Shown: piece after piece, positions 14,805-22,742 of the stretch
Layout of the letters: the number at the start of each line of letters is the position of its first letter
Numbering within the stretch: position 1 is the first letter of the stretch
Assembly (NCBI RefSeq): GCF_011305995.1
Contig: NZ_CP049911.1
Location: 178,291 to 242,290, forward strand
Direction: 5' to 3'
Source of the DNA: Diaphorobacter sp. HDW4A
GTDB lineage: Bacteria > Pseudomonadota > Gammaproteobacteria > Burkholderiales > Burkholderiaceae_C
Length of the DNA stretch: 64,000 bases
Program-made: the position numbers and the translations under genes
The notes under the pieces: model-generated
The model's input: only the letters and a program-made list of their open reading frames with translations
Told to the model about the DNA's origin: nothing
The model's database searches: none

Positions 14805-14837
14805 ACACACATATACCTTGGCTTGGTATATGTGTGT
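14805..14837. other. AT-rich perfect hairpin between iterons and parB
   Basis: Arms of 13 bp (ACACACATATACC and GGTATATGTGTGT) enclose a 7-nt loop. It lies 80 bp beyond the parB stop, directly next to the last iteron. It may be a transcription stop that protects the origin, or an unwinding or single-strand structure of the origin. Confidence 0.5.
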
Positions 14838-14918
14838 TATCTCCAATGCAGCAGCGCGAGTGCCGTTGTGGAACTCGCGCTGTGTGATGTTGGAAGACTT
14901 GCATCATGAGTGTGGTTG

Positions 14919-16094
14919 CTACTCTGAGGTGCTTCCAGTCGATTCGCTGTCTGTGTCAGGGCCCTCTGCAGTGCCGTTGGCATCAGCGGTCTCTTGTGGA
15001 AGATACTTTTTGAGAAGCTCCTCAAGATCAGCATTAAATTGAGTGACAAGGCTGGTGTCTGGGATGACCACATTCAGCTCAACCTGGCCGCTTGCCCGCT
15101 GGCGATAGTGACCCTGACCATAACGCCGCTGGTACTGAACAGAATTAGCAGATTTTTTGCGAGAATTTTCAGAAATCTCGCTAGCTTGTTTGCGCAACCA
15201 GGCATGAGTATGGTCGCCAGCAATGTATTTATTGCAAATCGCAATTGCCTTATCTTCTGAAGATTTATTCAGAATTGAGGAAATAATTGCAAAAACACTC
15301 GCAGACATCTTTTTTGGAGTTCTGCGTGCATGCTCTTTGATCTCCATGGGAAGATTGCGAATGACCACGAATTCGCCAACACGTGTGCGAGACATTTTTA
15401 CGCGATTGGCGATGTCATCAATGGTCATGCCATCGTCGAGCCAATTCGCAAAGTACATACCTCTATCAAAGTCCGTGAGCTGGCTGCGTTCATCGTTTTG
15501 AAGCATGCCAAGCCAGGAAGCCTCACTCTCAGTGAGGTTCTTGTGAACCGCCGCTAACACGGTTCCATTGTTGATTCCATAAGAGCGGATCGCCAACACG
15601 CGGGTCCAGCCGTCTCCAATGATGTAACGCCCCGGTTTCTTCGGGTGAGGAATCACATGAATGGCGTCGCGCTGGCCATTCTTGCTAATGGAGTCTGCTA
15701 TCTCTTTTATAGCATCATCTATATATGTGAGGCGGGGTGGGTGCGCATTTTGATCAATCAACCTTGCATCGAGCTGCAAGTAGGAGCGATCGGACGGACT
15801 ATCGTTCTGGACGGGAGCGCCAGCTGTCAGTGGCTGCGAAAGTCCGCTCTCCTGCGATTGCTGGGACACTACCTCCTGCGCCGACGATGTGTCAGTGATA
15901 TGCACGGTCTCGTCTGGCGCATCAGTACCAGTGGCGGAGGCCTCGACTTTGACTGCCGGTGCACGACTGACGTTCTTGAAATCGCGCAAGGGCAGAGGAG
16001 GACCATCAGGACGCTTTGGGGCGGCAGTCGGTGCTGGGGTCTGACTCGGTTGCTCCTGAGTCGCGCCCGCTGGGTTCAATTTGCGGGTTCTCAT
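14919..16094 (-). CDS. parB: ParB-family partition protein
   Basis: The 391-aa protein has a long, low-complexity N-terminus (Pro/Ala/Ser-rich, residues 1-105). A ParB/sulfiredoxin domain follows at about 106-215 (LDARLIDQNAHPP...GDGWTRVLAIRSYG), then a helix-turn-helix near 222-250 (MTIDDIANRVKMSRTRVGEFVVIRNLP). The C-terminus is acidic. It would bind a centromere site (parS) and stimulate ParA. The canonical GERR box is replaced by GDGWTR. It follows parA with only 3 bp between, so they form one minus-strand operon. The hairpin at 14805-14837 lies beyond its end. Confidence 0.88.
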   Translation of the reverse strand: MRTRKLNPAGATQEQPSQTPAPTAAPKRPDGPPLPLRDFKNVSRAPAVKVEASATGTDAPDETVHITDTSSAQEVVSQQSQESGLSQPLTAGAPVQNDSPSDRSYLQLDARLIDQNAHPPRLTYIDDAIKEIADSISKNGQRDAIHVIPHPKKPGRYIIGDGWTRVLAIRSYGINNGTVLAAVHKNLTESEASWLGMLQNDERSQLTDFDRGMYFANWLDDGMTIDDIANRVKMSRTRVGEFVVIRNLPMEIKEHARRTPKKMSASVFAIISSILNKSSEDKAIAICNKYIAGDHTHAWLRKQASEISENSRKKSANSVQYQRRYGQGHYRQRASGQVELNVVIPDTSLVTQFNADLEELLKKYLPQETADANGTAEGPDTDSESTGSTSE

Positions 16095-16097
16095 TTA

Positions 16098-17246
16098 TCA
16101 CTTACCCTTCTTCGCTGAAATAGAAAGAACCTTGCCTTGGATAAATTCAGCAAACATGCGGTATTCACTGGTTGCGGTGCAGCTGGGGCGTTGCAATGAC
16201 AGTGGGAGGTATTGATCAAGGCTCTTTGGGAAGTCTTCTGATGCAGAGATCACGTTGGGTGCAAGCAGATCCTTGTATTGGTTGATCTTGGCTTGCATGC
16301 GGCCTATGCGAGCGATCTGCGGTGCATAGTGCGTTGGCAGGATCACCAGTTCAGGGCGCACCTTGTACGTGGCATCGATAGACTCAATCTCCCCCATAAG
16401 GCGGATGAGGCCCTTGATGGCAAAGGCGTCCATTCGAACGGGAGCGATCACAAGATCCGCTGCGCCAAGTGCAGCTGTGCTGGTGAAGCTGACGTTTGGA
16501 GGGCAATCGAGAATCACGACGTCGTAGTTGCTCAGCGGCAGAGAAGAGATCTCGCCTCTTGTGGCAGCATCGAAAAGGTTACGCAAACACATTTCGCGTG
16601 GACCCTTTGAGTTCGCAATGTGCGTTTCCATGTTGGCCAGGTCGATGTTCGCACCGATCAGATGCGGACCAGCTTCGCCAAAAGGTTTCTTGATCAGGCC
16701 TTCAATCTTGCTGTTGTCAGACGCGCTCGGGCTGGGACGCGTGCTCGTCTGCAGAAACGGCGTCACCAGGTTATCGATGGTGCTGTTGATGACAGCCTCT
16801 TGAGTGACGCCATACGAGGCGATTTCATCATCAAGAATGTCTGCCTCGTAGCCAAATGCTTGCGTCAGGTTTGCCTGGACATCAAGGTCAATGGCCAACA
16901 CGCGCAGACCCATGAATTGCAGGTGAACGGCAGTTTCCACAGCTGTCGTTGTCTTGCCTGTGCCGCCCTTGACGACATCAACCACAATGATGACGGGACC
17001 TTGACCTGCGGGAGCCTTGGACCACCCCTGCGCTCTACGCCACTGGGCCAGCTGGAACAGGGTGTCGGGCTCGAAAACTCGGGATGCGACAGCCCTTGGA
17101 TTGCTCTCGTTCGCGCGTTTGATCTGAATGCCTGCGTTGTCGGCATAGGTGCGCAAAGTGTTGTCTGTAACCCCCAGCAGCTGACATGCCTGGCGAAGAC
17201 GGTACTTCAGGTTGTCGGTGTGAGCGTATGTCGAGCGAGCATCCAT
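16098..17246 (-). CDS. parA: ParA-family partition ATPase with N-terminal HTH
   Basis: The protein of about 382 aa has a MerR-like N-terminal DNA-binding segment (LRQACQLLGVTDNTLRTYADNAGI). The deviant Walker A motif KGGTGKTT lies near residue 95, Walker A' in LAIDLDVQAN, and Walker B in YDVVILDCPP. This type Ia layout, with a DNA-binding domain, means ParA can also repress its own operon. ParA forms ATP-dependent patches on the nucleoid that pull ParB-bound plasmids apart. ATG 17246 is preferred over TTG 17255 on weak SD grounds. An inverted repeat at 17309-17351 lies in its promoter. Confidence 0.9.
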   Translation of the reverse strand: MDARSTYAHTDNLKYRLRQACQLLGVTDNTLRTYADNAGIQIKRANESNPRAVASRVFEPDTLFQLAQWRRAQGWSKAPAGQGPVIIVVDVVKGGTGKTTTAVETAVHLQFMGLRVLAIDLDVQANLTQAFGYEADILDDEIASYGVTQEAVINSTIDNLVTPFLQTSTRPSPSASDNSKIEGLIKKPFGEAGPHLIGANIDLANMETHIANSKGPREMCLRNLFDAATRGEISSLPLSNYDVVILDCPPNVSFTSTAALGAADLVIAPVRMDAFAIKGLIRLMGEIESIDATYKVRPELVILPTHYAPQIARIGRMQAKINQYKDLLAPNVISASEDFPKSLDQYLPLSLQRPSCTATSEYRMFAEFIQGKVLSISAKKGK

Positions 17247-17308
17247 GGTAGGCAATCCCAGAGTCAGTTTTTCGCATTGTGGATCCCTAGGATCCCGATG
17301 TCAATAGA

Positions 17309-17351
17309 ATTGGTAGGCAAAACAACGAAAACAGAGATTTCGTCTACCAAT
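17309..17351. promoter_or_regulatory. Inverted repeat upstream of parA, putative par operator
   Basis: ATTGGTAG (17309-17316) and CTACCAAT (17344-17351) are perfect 8-bp arms 27 bp apart, 60 bp upstream of the parA start. This fits autorepression by a ParA with an N-terminal HTH, but binding has not been shown. Confidence 0.5.
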
Positions 17352-17725
17352 CATGTTGGAAGGTGTAACCCTGATGAGTGCTCCATTGGGCTGTAACCAA
17401 ATTTGCAATCGATATGCTCACAACTATCCCGCTGCGCGGACGGCCAACAAACGGCCCATTTTAGGAAGCGCTACAAGCTCAAGGGGTGGCGAAAAGTGCC
17501 AGAAAAACGCACGTTTAACGGTTTTGTGTCCGTTTGATCACATACTTACAGTAATCTTACATGCGGGGTGGATGTGGGTGGCATGATTGCCACTCCAATT
17601 GACGTGCAATAAGTAATTGCAAAAACCAATTGCCAAATGTCGCTGTATATGACAATTTTTCCAATCTGTGCTAATACTTTGTGCAATTAGAATTGGCGGG
17701 CCCAAAATTAGAAAGTGCAATATAC
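17352..17725. other. AT-rich divergent intergenic region rich in CAATT-type words
   Basis: No gene is seen between parA and the second hns. From about 17590 on, CAATT/AATTG words recur (near 17597, 17613, 17624, 17650, 17682 and 17689), giving an AT-rich tract of the kind H-NS proteins bind. It probably holds the promoter of the H-NS gene and a silencing site. Confidence 0.45.
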
Positions 17726-18064
17726 ATGGCGCATGAAGACGACCTGGATGTTCAAATTTCCGAATTGAAAAAGAAATTGCTGCAATTGGAGGCTCAGCAG
17801 GAGGATGCACGCAAGGAAAAAATTGCAGAAGTCGTAGCTTCTATTCGGGCGCAAATTAACGAATTTGGTCTGAAGCCTGCTGATCTGTTCCCTGAAGCGC
17901 GCTGGGTTCAAGTATCGCGAGCGCGCCCACTCAAGAAGGATCGCCCCCCCAAGTACAGAAACGAGCAGGGCGAGGTGTGGTCGGGTGGTCCAGGGCGTAA
18001 GCCACGCTGGGTGCGCGAGGTCGAAGCACGTGGCGAGGACATCAATAAGTATCTGATTGTCTGA
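17726..18064 (+). CDS. H-NS family nucleoid protein, second paralogue
   Basis: The 112-aa protein has an N-terminal coiled coil (DVQISELKKKLLQLEAQQEDARKEKI, as overlapping helices) and the C-terminal H-NS motif (PPKYRNEQGEVWSGGPGRKPRW). ATG 17726 is chosen because the H-NS alignment starts here; the frame is open to 17681. It differs strongly from the copy at 8061-8357, so the two are not a recent duplication. It sits just upstream of the transfer genes and may silence them. Its own AT-rich promoter suggests autoregulation. Confidence 0.83.
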   Translation: MAHEDDLDVQISELKKKLLQLEAQQEDARKEKIAEVVASIRAQINEFGLKPADLFPEARWVQVSRARPLKKDRPPKYRNEQGEVWSGGPGRKPRWVREVEARGEDINKYLIV

Positions 18065-18222
18065 TACGACAAAGCTGCTTTTTGAAATCAATCGAGAAGA
18101 CCCAATTTCGTTAACCAATTTTCAAAAAACGCCGAAAAGCACGCAAAACAGCAACTTTTGAGCAGGTCTTCTCTGTAGTGCGGTTGCTATTCTTCAACGC
18201 AACGAATGAATAGGAGTTGCGT

Positions 18223-18615
18223 GTGTGGCTGTACGACGGTGGACCTGATGGGGTTTGTCTAAGGGTAAATGACGCATCCCCCACGGACGGTGGCTACGTC
18301 ATGGTATTTATCTTGCCAAGTGGAGACGCACGCTTACTCGCTACTCGTTTCCCGGCGAAATACGTCACGACTTGGCGCACGAACTCGAAACGCTGTGGGG
18401 GAGAGGATCTGGAGCGCGTTCTGATCTCTCCACTCCATCCACGCTACGAGAAAATTAAGCGGCTGCTGGCAACGCAGCTGATCCCCAAGGATGACAGCGA
18501 AGCAACCCTTCGAGAGATCTCTGTGGAGACAATCACAGAAGAAGTCACGAAGCTCTTTTCTCTTCCTACTTCACCTGCTCACGCAGTGCTGGAGAAGGCC
18601 GAGAACTTAGAGTGA
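18223..18615 (+). CDS. Hypothetical protein upstream of traD
   Basis: The protein of about 130 aa starts GTG 18223, 6 nt after AGGAG; a TTG at 18217 is too close to the SD. It has a beta-rich N-terminus (VWLYDGGPDGVCLRVNDA) and a helical C-terminus (LREISVETITEEVTKLFSL). No signal peptide, membrane segment or known domain is seen. It ends 16 bp before traD, so it probably belongs to the transfer operon. No relaxase gene lies at this place, although SXT-type elements have traI next to traD. Confidence 0.5.
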   Translation: MWLYDGGPDGVCLRVNDASPTDGGYVMVFILPSGDARLLATRFPAKYVTTWRTNSKRCGGEDLERVLISPLHPRYEKIKRLLATQLIPKDDSEATLREISVETITEEVTKLFSLPTSPAHAVLEKAENLE

Positions 18616-18631
18616 TCACCGGGGACGAATC

Positions 18632-20437
18632 GTGCCGAATGAGCTCTTTGATTTTGACAACCCCTGGCGTCCAATCTATGAGGGATGGCAGTCTGCAGCA
18701 TGGTACGGAGCGATGGCAGTCAGCTTTACGTCGCCCTTGTACATGCCACTGCCCACATCCTTTGCTGCCGTCGCAGGTTCAGCTTGCACTCTCATGGGGT
18801 CCTGGCGCATGTACAAGGCCTGGGATCGAGCTTCGGACAAGTCTCGCTCAATGCCAGGGAAGGTCGAGTTCATCACGATTCCCCAGTTGCAAAAACTCGC
18901 GCCGAAATTTGCGAGCAAGGGCGAGGTATGGCTAGGACAGGGCTTTCACTGGACAGATTTGGAAGCCAATCGGATGCATGCACTCATTGGCGCGGGTGTT
19001 GCCAATGTGTTGGGCAAGAAGGCACTGAACGGGCAAGGTAGCTATTGGCTGCATGGTCTCTCTAAAGAAGAGGACATCAGCGCGCAGCTGATGCTCCTGG
19101 AGGGGCATACCCTCATCGTGGGGTCCACAGGCGTTGGAAAGACGCGACTATTCGACCTGCTCATTGCACAGGCCATCCTTCGCGGGGAGCCAGTCATCAT
19201 CATCGACCCCAAGGGTGACCAAGGGCTTGCTGACAACGCGCGACGTGTTTGCGAGGCCATGGGAGCCCCGGAGAAGTTCATCTACTTCAACCCGGCTCAC
19301 CCAGACAAATCAGCATGCATTGATCCAATGCGCAACTGGAACCGGAAAACGGAGCTGGCATCGCGTATTGCCGCGCTGATCCCATCGGAAACCGGCGCTG
19401 ACCCGTTCACGGCATTCGGTTGGAAGGTGCTCAACGATATCGTGAGCGGGCTCATTGCCACCGGACGCCGACCGAACCTGGTGCAACTACGTCGATACAT
19501 CGAAGGCGGGCCCGACGATCTCTTGGTGAAGGCCTTGCGCGTTCATTTCGTCAAATGCGTGCCGAATTGGGAGACGAAGGTTGCTTCATACGTCAAGAAG
19601 GCCAAAGGCTCGCTGCTCGACGGCTACATCGATTTCTACAAAGAAGTCGTGATTCACGAGGCAGAGAACGTGGACCTGCAGGGCCTGATCTCCACCTTCG
19701 AGCACAACCGGGATCACTTTCAGAAGATGGTGGCGTCACTGATCCCAATTCTTTCGATGCTCACCTCTGAGCCGTTGACGGACTTGCTCTCGCCGGACCT
19801 TGAGCCTGGCCACGACAAGGTGGTCACCGATATGTCGCGTGTCATCCGCAACAACATGGTGTGCTACATGGGGCTTGACTCGCTTGCGGACGCGACCGTA
19901 GGTAGTGCGATCGGATCGGTCATGTTGGCTGATATGACCGCTGTGGCAGGGGATCGATACAACTACGGTGTCGACGAGAAGAAATCCATCAACGTCTTCG
20001 TTGACGAGGCCGCCGAGGTTATCAACCAGCCAACCATCCAGCTGCTCAACAAAGGGCGCGGGGCAGGCTTTCGAATGTTCATCGCGACACAGACGTTCGC
20101 CGATTTTGCGTCTCGTCTTGGAGACGAGAACAAAGCGCGACAGGTGCTGGCCAACACGAACAACAAGATTGCTCTGCGCATTCAGGATTCGGAAACCCAG
20201 CAGTACATTGCAGACGGAATCCCCAAGATCAAGGCTCAAGCGATGGCGGTTCGATATGGCCACAACATCGATGCCGACATGCACGACCAATACTCTGCTT
20301 CGTATCAAGAGCAGGCAACAAAAGAAGAGGCCGACCTGATTCCGCCTGGGGTGTTGAGTGAGTTGCCTCCTCTGCACTTCTTTGCGCGCCTCTCGGGCGG
20401 CAAGACGCTAAAGGGCAAGATCCCCATTCTGGTGTAG
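18632..20437 (+). CDS. traD: TraD, type IV coupling protein (SXT/ICE type)
   Basis: The 601-aa protein has N-terminal membrane segments (about residues 25-60), Walker A GSTGVGKTR near 164-172 and Walker B INVFVDEAAE near 453-462. This ATPase links the relaxosome to the mating channel and pumps DNA. Length and motifs fit the TraD of SXT/R391 and integrating elements rather than the longer F TraD. It starts GTG 18632 after GGGGA and is followed 2 bp later by the DUF4400 gene, the order known for SXT (traD then s043). Confidence 0.9.
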   Translation: MPNELFDFDNPWRPIYEGWQSAAWYGAMAVSFTSPLYMPLPTSFAAVAGSACTLMGSWRMYKAWDRASDKSRSMPGKVEFITIPQLQKLAPKFASKGEVWLGQGFHWTDLEANRMHALIGAGVANVLGKKALNGQGSYWLHGLSKEEDISAQLMLLEGHTLIVGSTGVGKTRLFDLLIAQAILRGEPVIIIDPKGDQGLADNARRVCEAMGAPEKFIYFNPAHPDKSACIDPMRNWNRKTELASRIAALIPSETGADPFTAFGWKVLNDIVSGLIATGRRPNLVQLRRYIEGGPDDLLVKALRVHFVKCVPNWETKVASYVKKAKGSLLDGYIDFYKEVVIHEAENVDLQGLISTFEHNRDHFQKMVASLIPILSMLTSEPLTDLLSPDLEPGHDKVVTDMSRVIRNNMVCYMGLDSLADATVGSAIGSVMLADMTAVAGDRYNYGVDEKKSINVFVDEAAEVINQPTIQLLNKGRGAGFRMFIATQTFADFASRLGDENKARQVLANTNNKIALRIQDSETQQYIADGIPKIKAQAMAVRYGHNIDADMHDQYSASYQEQATKEEADLIPPGVLSELPPLHFFARLSGGKTLKGKIPILV

Positions 20438-20439
20438 CC

Positions 20440-21054
20440 ATGGCATCGAAAAAATCATCGGATGGCAAGCACTCGTTTGCCTCCATCATCCTCATCATCG
20501 TGCTGTTCGGAAGCCTGCTGATCGCAGCCCTGGTGCCAGAGCAGACATTCGAAGCTGTGCGGGCCAAGGAACAGGCCCAGATTGTCAGCTGGCTGGGAGA
20601 AGATACCGATCAGTGGATTCTTGATCGCATTTTCCGGTGGCTGGAGACAGTCAACGCTGAGGCTGGAAACTACCTGGAAAAGACAGAGAGTTTTGTCGGC
20701 AAGCCAGCAATCGATCAATGGATGGTTCACCGGGTTTATGCCGTCACCATCTGGGCCCACGTGATTCTCTACCGAATGGGTATGCTCATCCTGTGGCTCG
20801 CCTTTGCGCTGCCATGCATGCTGGCAGCTTTCACTGATGGCTTCTACCAGCGCGAGATTTCAAAAGCCTCGTTCACTTCTCAGTCTCCGGTACGCCACAA
20901 AGCAGGTCTTGAGATGGTGAAGCTGATATCGATGCTGATGCTGTTGTGGATCTTCATGCCGGTCTTCATCAGCATCATCATCGCGCCAGTCGCTATTGCT
21001 GCCGGATCCTTCGCGTGGTGGATGTGGATGTCGAACATGCAAAAGCGCCTCTGA
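20440..21054 (+). CDS. DUF4400 transfer-associated inner membrane protein
   Basis: The 204-aa protein has an N-terminal membrane helix (FASIILIIVLFGSLLIAAL) and at least two later hydrophobic segments (YRMGMLILWLAFALPCMLAAF; MLMLLWIFMPVFISIIIAPVAIAAG). DUF4400 proteins regularly follow traD in SXT-like and ICE conjugation modules; their role is unknown, perhaps support of the coupling protein. It starts 2 bp after the traD stop. It is the last gene of this first tra block; the next plus-strand genes begin at 22248. Confidence 0.8.
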   Translation: MASKKSSDGKHSFASIILIIVLFGSLLIAALVPEQTFEAVRAKEQAQIVSWLGEDTDQWILDRIFRWLETVNAEAGNYLEKTESFVGKPAIDQWMVHRVYAVTIWAHVILYRMGMLILWLAFALPCMLAAFTDGFYQREISKASFTSQSPVRHKAGLEMVKLISMLMLLWIFMPVFISIIIAPVAIAAGSFAWWMWMSNMQKRL

Positions 21055-21107
21055 GGCTGTCCAGATGGCAGGCCAGCTGCCAGGGATTCAAATCAGGGCC
21101 GAGGGAC

Positions 21108-21437
21108 TCACGCGGCTTTCAGCAAGCCTGAGAACATACCAAAACCGTGGTTCTTGCCCCCGCAGCGGCATTCGCACTTGCCATTGTGTTTGCCGTCCAA
21201 GCACTTGGCATTGCATTCGTGAAGTGAAGGCTGCGACTTGTACTCAATCATGCGGGTCACTGGCATCACGCCGCTGGTGCCCGACGTGGGGTAGCCAACC
21301 CGCATGCTGTATCCGTCGTACCGCAGACCCTTTATGCCAGGCCATCGTGCAGCGAACTCTTCGTTTGGCATGCCATAGGGGGCTTTGAGTTGCACTGCCT
21401 CACCTGTCACGTCGCTGAAATACTTGATGTTGGCCAT
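21108..21437 (-). CDS. Small protein with a CECRCGGKNHG Cys-rich end
   Basis: The 109-aa protein has a C-terminal cluster, HECNAKCLDGKHNGKCECRC plus GGKNHG, in which five Cys and several His could bind zinc. This ending is common in phage and plasmid proteins of unknown role. The N-terminal half is plain (IKYFSDVTGEAVQLKAPYGMP). It is read against the transfer genes, as is the toxin-antitoxin pair next to it, so this is a small insertion of accessory genes within the tra region. Confidence 0.5.
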   Translation of the reverse strand: MANIKYFSDVTGEAVQLKAPYGMPNEEFAARWPGIKGLRYDGYSMRVGYPTSGTSGVMPVTRMIEYKSQPSLHECNAKCLDGKHNGKCECRCGGKNHGFGMFSGLLKAA

Positions 21438-21466
21438 ATTGCTTGATCCGTAAGGTTCTTCGTTGT

Positions 21467-21787
21467 TCAGTGGAAGTCACTTTCGAGCTGGTGCCTTATG
21501 GCTCCGATGATCACGGTTGAGGAGTCATGGATTTCGAATAAGGCCACGTATCCAGAACCGCCAAAGCTGATGATCAATTCTCGTAGGAATGGGTCGCTTC
21601 CTGCCTTTCGGCAACTGAACGGGCTGTGCTGTAAAAAGCTGCAGGCTTGCTCAATTGCCTCCATTGCACGCGCAGGTATGTCTAGATCTCCCGAGGGGCT
21701 GGCCAGCTCACGCTCCAGGATGTGGTCAAACAAACGCTCCAAGTCTTCCGCTGCATCCGTGCTGAAGAGCACCTGGTACCGATTCAT
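21467..21787 (-). CDS. RelE/ParE-family toxin
   Basis: The 106-aa protein follows the ParE/RelE pattern: YQVLFSTDAAEDLERLFDHILE at the start, a helical hairpin, then FLRELIISFGGSGYVALFEI and VIIGAIRHQLE. Such toxins poison gyrase (ParE) or cut mRNA at the ribosome (RelE); which one cannot be told. It is translationally coupled to the antitoxin: its ATG (21787) overlaps the antitoxin stop in ATGA. Such a pair stabilises the plasmid. Confidence 0.75.
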   Translation of the reverse strand: MNRYQVLFSTDAAEDLERLFDHILERELASPSGDLDIPARAMEAIEQACSFLQHSPFSCRKAGSDPFLRELIISFGGSGYVALFEIHDSSTVIIGAIRHQLESDFH

Positions 21788-22050
21788 GCGTTCTTCTTGG
21801 CAGCTGCAAGCTTGGCCTGAAGCTTCTCAATCACAACGTGGGCAGGAATACCTGTGCCCGTTGCGACCGTCTTTTGGATCGATGCCAGTCCACGACGGAC
21901 GAATTCCGCTTGGGCTTGCCTGCGCGAGACTTCATTTCGGACTGCTGTCTCTACCAGCGATGCAAGGTTTTCATTGGGGCCCAATGCTTGCTCCATTTCC
22001 TGGCGAAATGCTGGCTCTACGCGAACCGGTGGAATAGTGGCGGATTTCAT
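21784..22050 (-). CDS. Antitoxin of the RelE/ParE pair
   Basis: The 88-aa protein starts MKSATIPPVRVEPAFRQEME, a short beta strand followed by helices as in ribbon-helix-helix antitoxins. The conserved-looking NLASLVETAVRNEVSRRQAQ helix follows, and then a C-terminal tail that would wrap the toxin. ATG 22050 is preferred; the frame stays open to 22140 without good starts. It overlaps the toxin gene by 4 bp. The 22051-22080 stretch contains AT-rich near-repeats (AATTGTATTGCAATTGC) that may be the autoregulatory site. Confidence 0.7.
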   Translation of the reverse strand: MKSATIPPVRVEPAFRQEMEQALGPNENLASLVETAVRNEVSRRQAQAEFVRRGLASIQKTVATGTGIPAHVVIEKLQAKLAAAKKNA

Positions 22051-22247
22051 GAAGCAAATTGTATTGCAATTGCGATGCACAAGCAAGAGCTGCACAGTTC
22101 CCTTGCAGTCAAGCACGGCTCGGAAGGCCAGGGGGAGCACGTGCTTTTGTGCGAATCAAGAGCGGAATCACAAAAGCCTGAAAGGCGAAGATTTCTAGCG
22201 CTTTTCAGCACCTCCTTTCATGGGGCGGCTACGTAGTATCAAGGGCC

Positions 22248-22727
22248 ATGAGTCAATGGTTCTTAGCCCTTGTTGCGCGCATCGCTTTTGCTACAGCCGC
22301 TCTTGCAAGCTTTCCGGTCCTGGCAGGCCCCGCCTGCTTTGACGAAGCGGCGCGGCGATACCACGTCCCCGTTGAGCTGCTCAAGGCGATATCTATGGTG
22401 GAGTCGCGTGGTGATCCAAATGCCCGCAACTACAACACCAATGGGAGCTACGACATCGGGCACATGCAGATCAACAGTTGGTGGCTCAAGACGCTGGAGC
22501 AGTACGGCATCACAGAAGAAACGCTGCTTGAGCCCTGCGTCAACACAAACATCGGAGCTTGGGTGCTGGCGCAAAACATTGCTCGCTATGGCCTGACTTG
22601 GAATGCGGTAGGGGCCTACAACGCAGCGTCCGATTCAAAGCGTCTGGTCTACGCGCGAAAGGTCGCCACCACGCTTCGATCGCAGCAGATGAAGGCTGTG
22701 AAAGCAGCTAAACAAACTCAAGGGTGA
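22248..22727 (+). CDS. Lytic transglycosylase (VirB1/IagB-like SLT)
   Basis: The 159-aa protein has a signal peptide ending near FPVLAGPA and a goose-type SLT domain. It shows the catalytic Glu in KAISMVESRGDPNA, then the SYDIGHMQIN motif and WNAVGAYNAA. It opens the peptidoglycan for the conjugation channel. The length is typical of VirB1/IagB-type enzymes. The stop is 15 bp before the Ig-like gene, so the two are probably cotranscribed. Confidence 0.88.
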   Translation: MSQWFLALVARIAFATAALASFPVLAGPACFDEAARRYHVPVELLKAISMVESRGDPNARNYNTNGSYDIGHMQINSWWLKTLEQYGITEETLLEPCVNTNIGAWVLAQNIARYGLTWNAVGAYNAASDSKRLVYARKVATTLRSQQMKAVKAAKQTQG

Positions 22728-22742
22728 TGGACGGGGAATGCC

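Noticed and set aside
14065..14907. A 280-codon minus-strand open frame through the iteron array
   Set aside because: Its residues repeat as CQQDG and VDRMT because it reads the 18-bp palindromes; it has no ribosome site and no protein-like composition.
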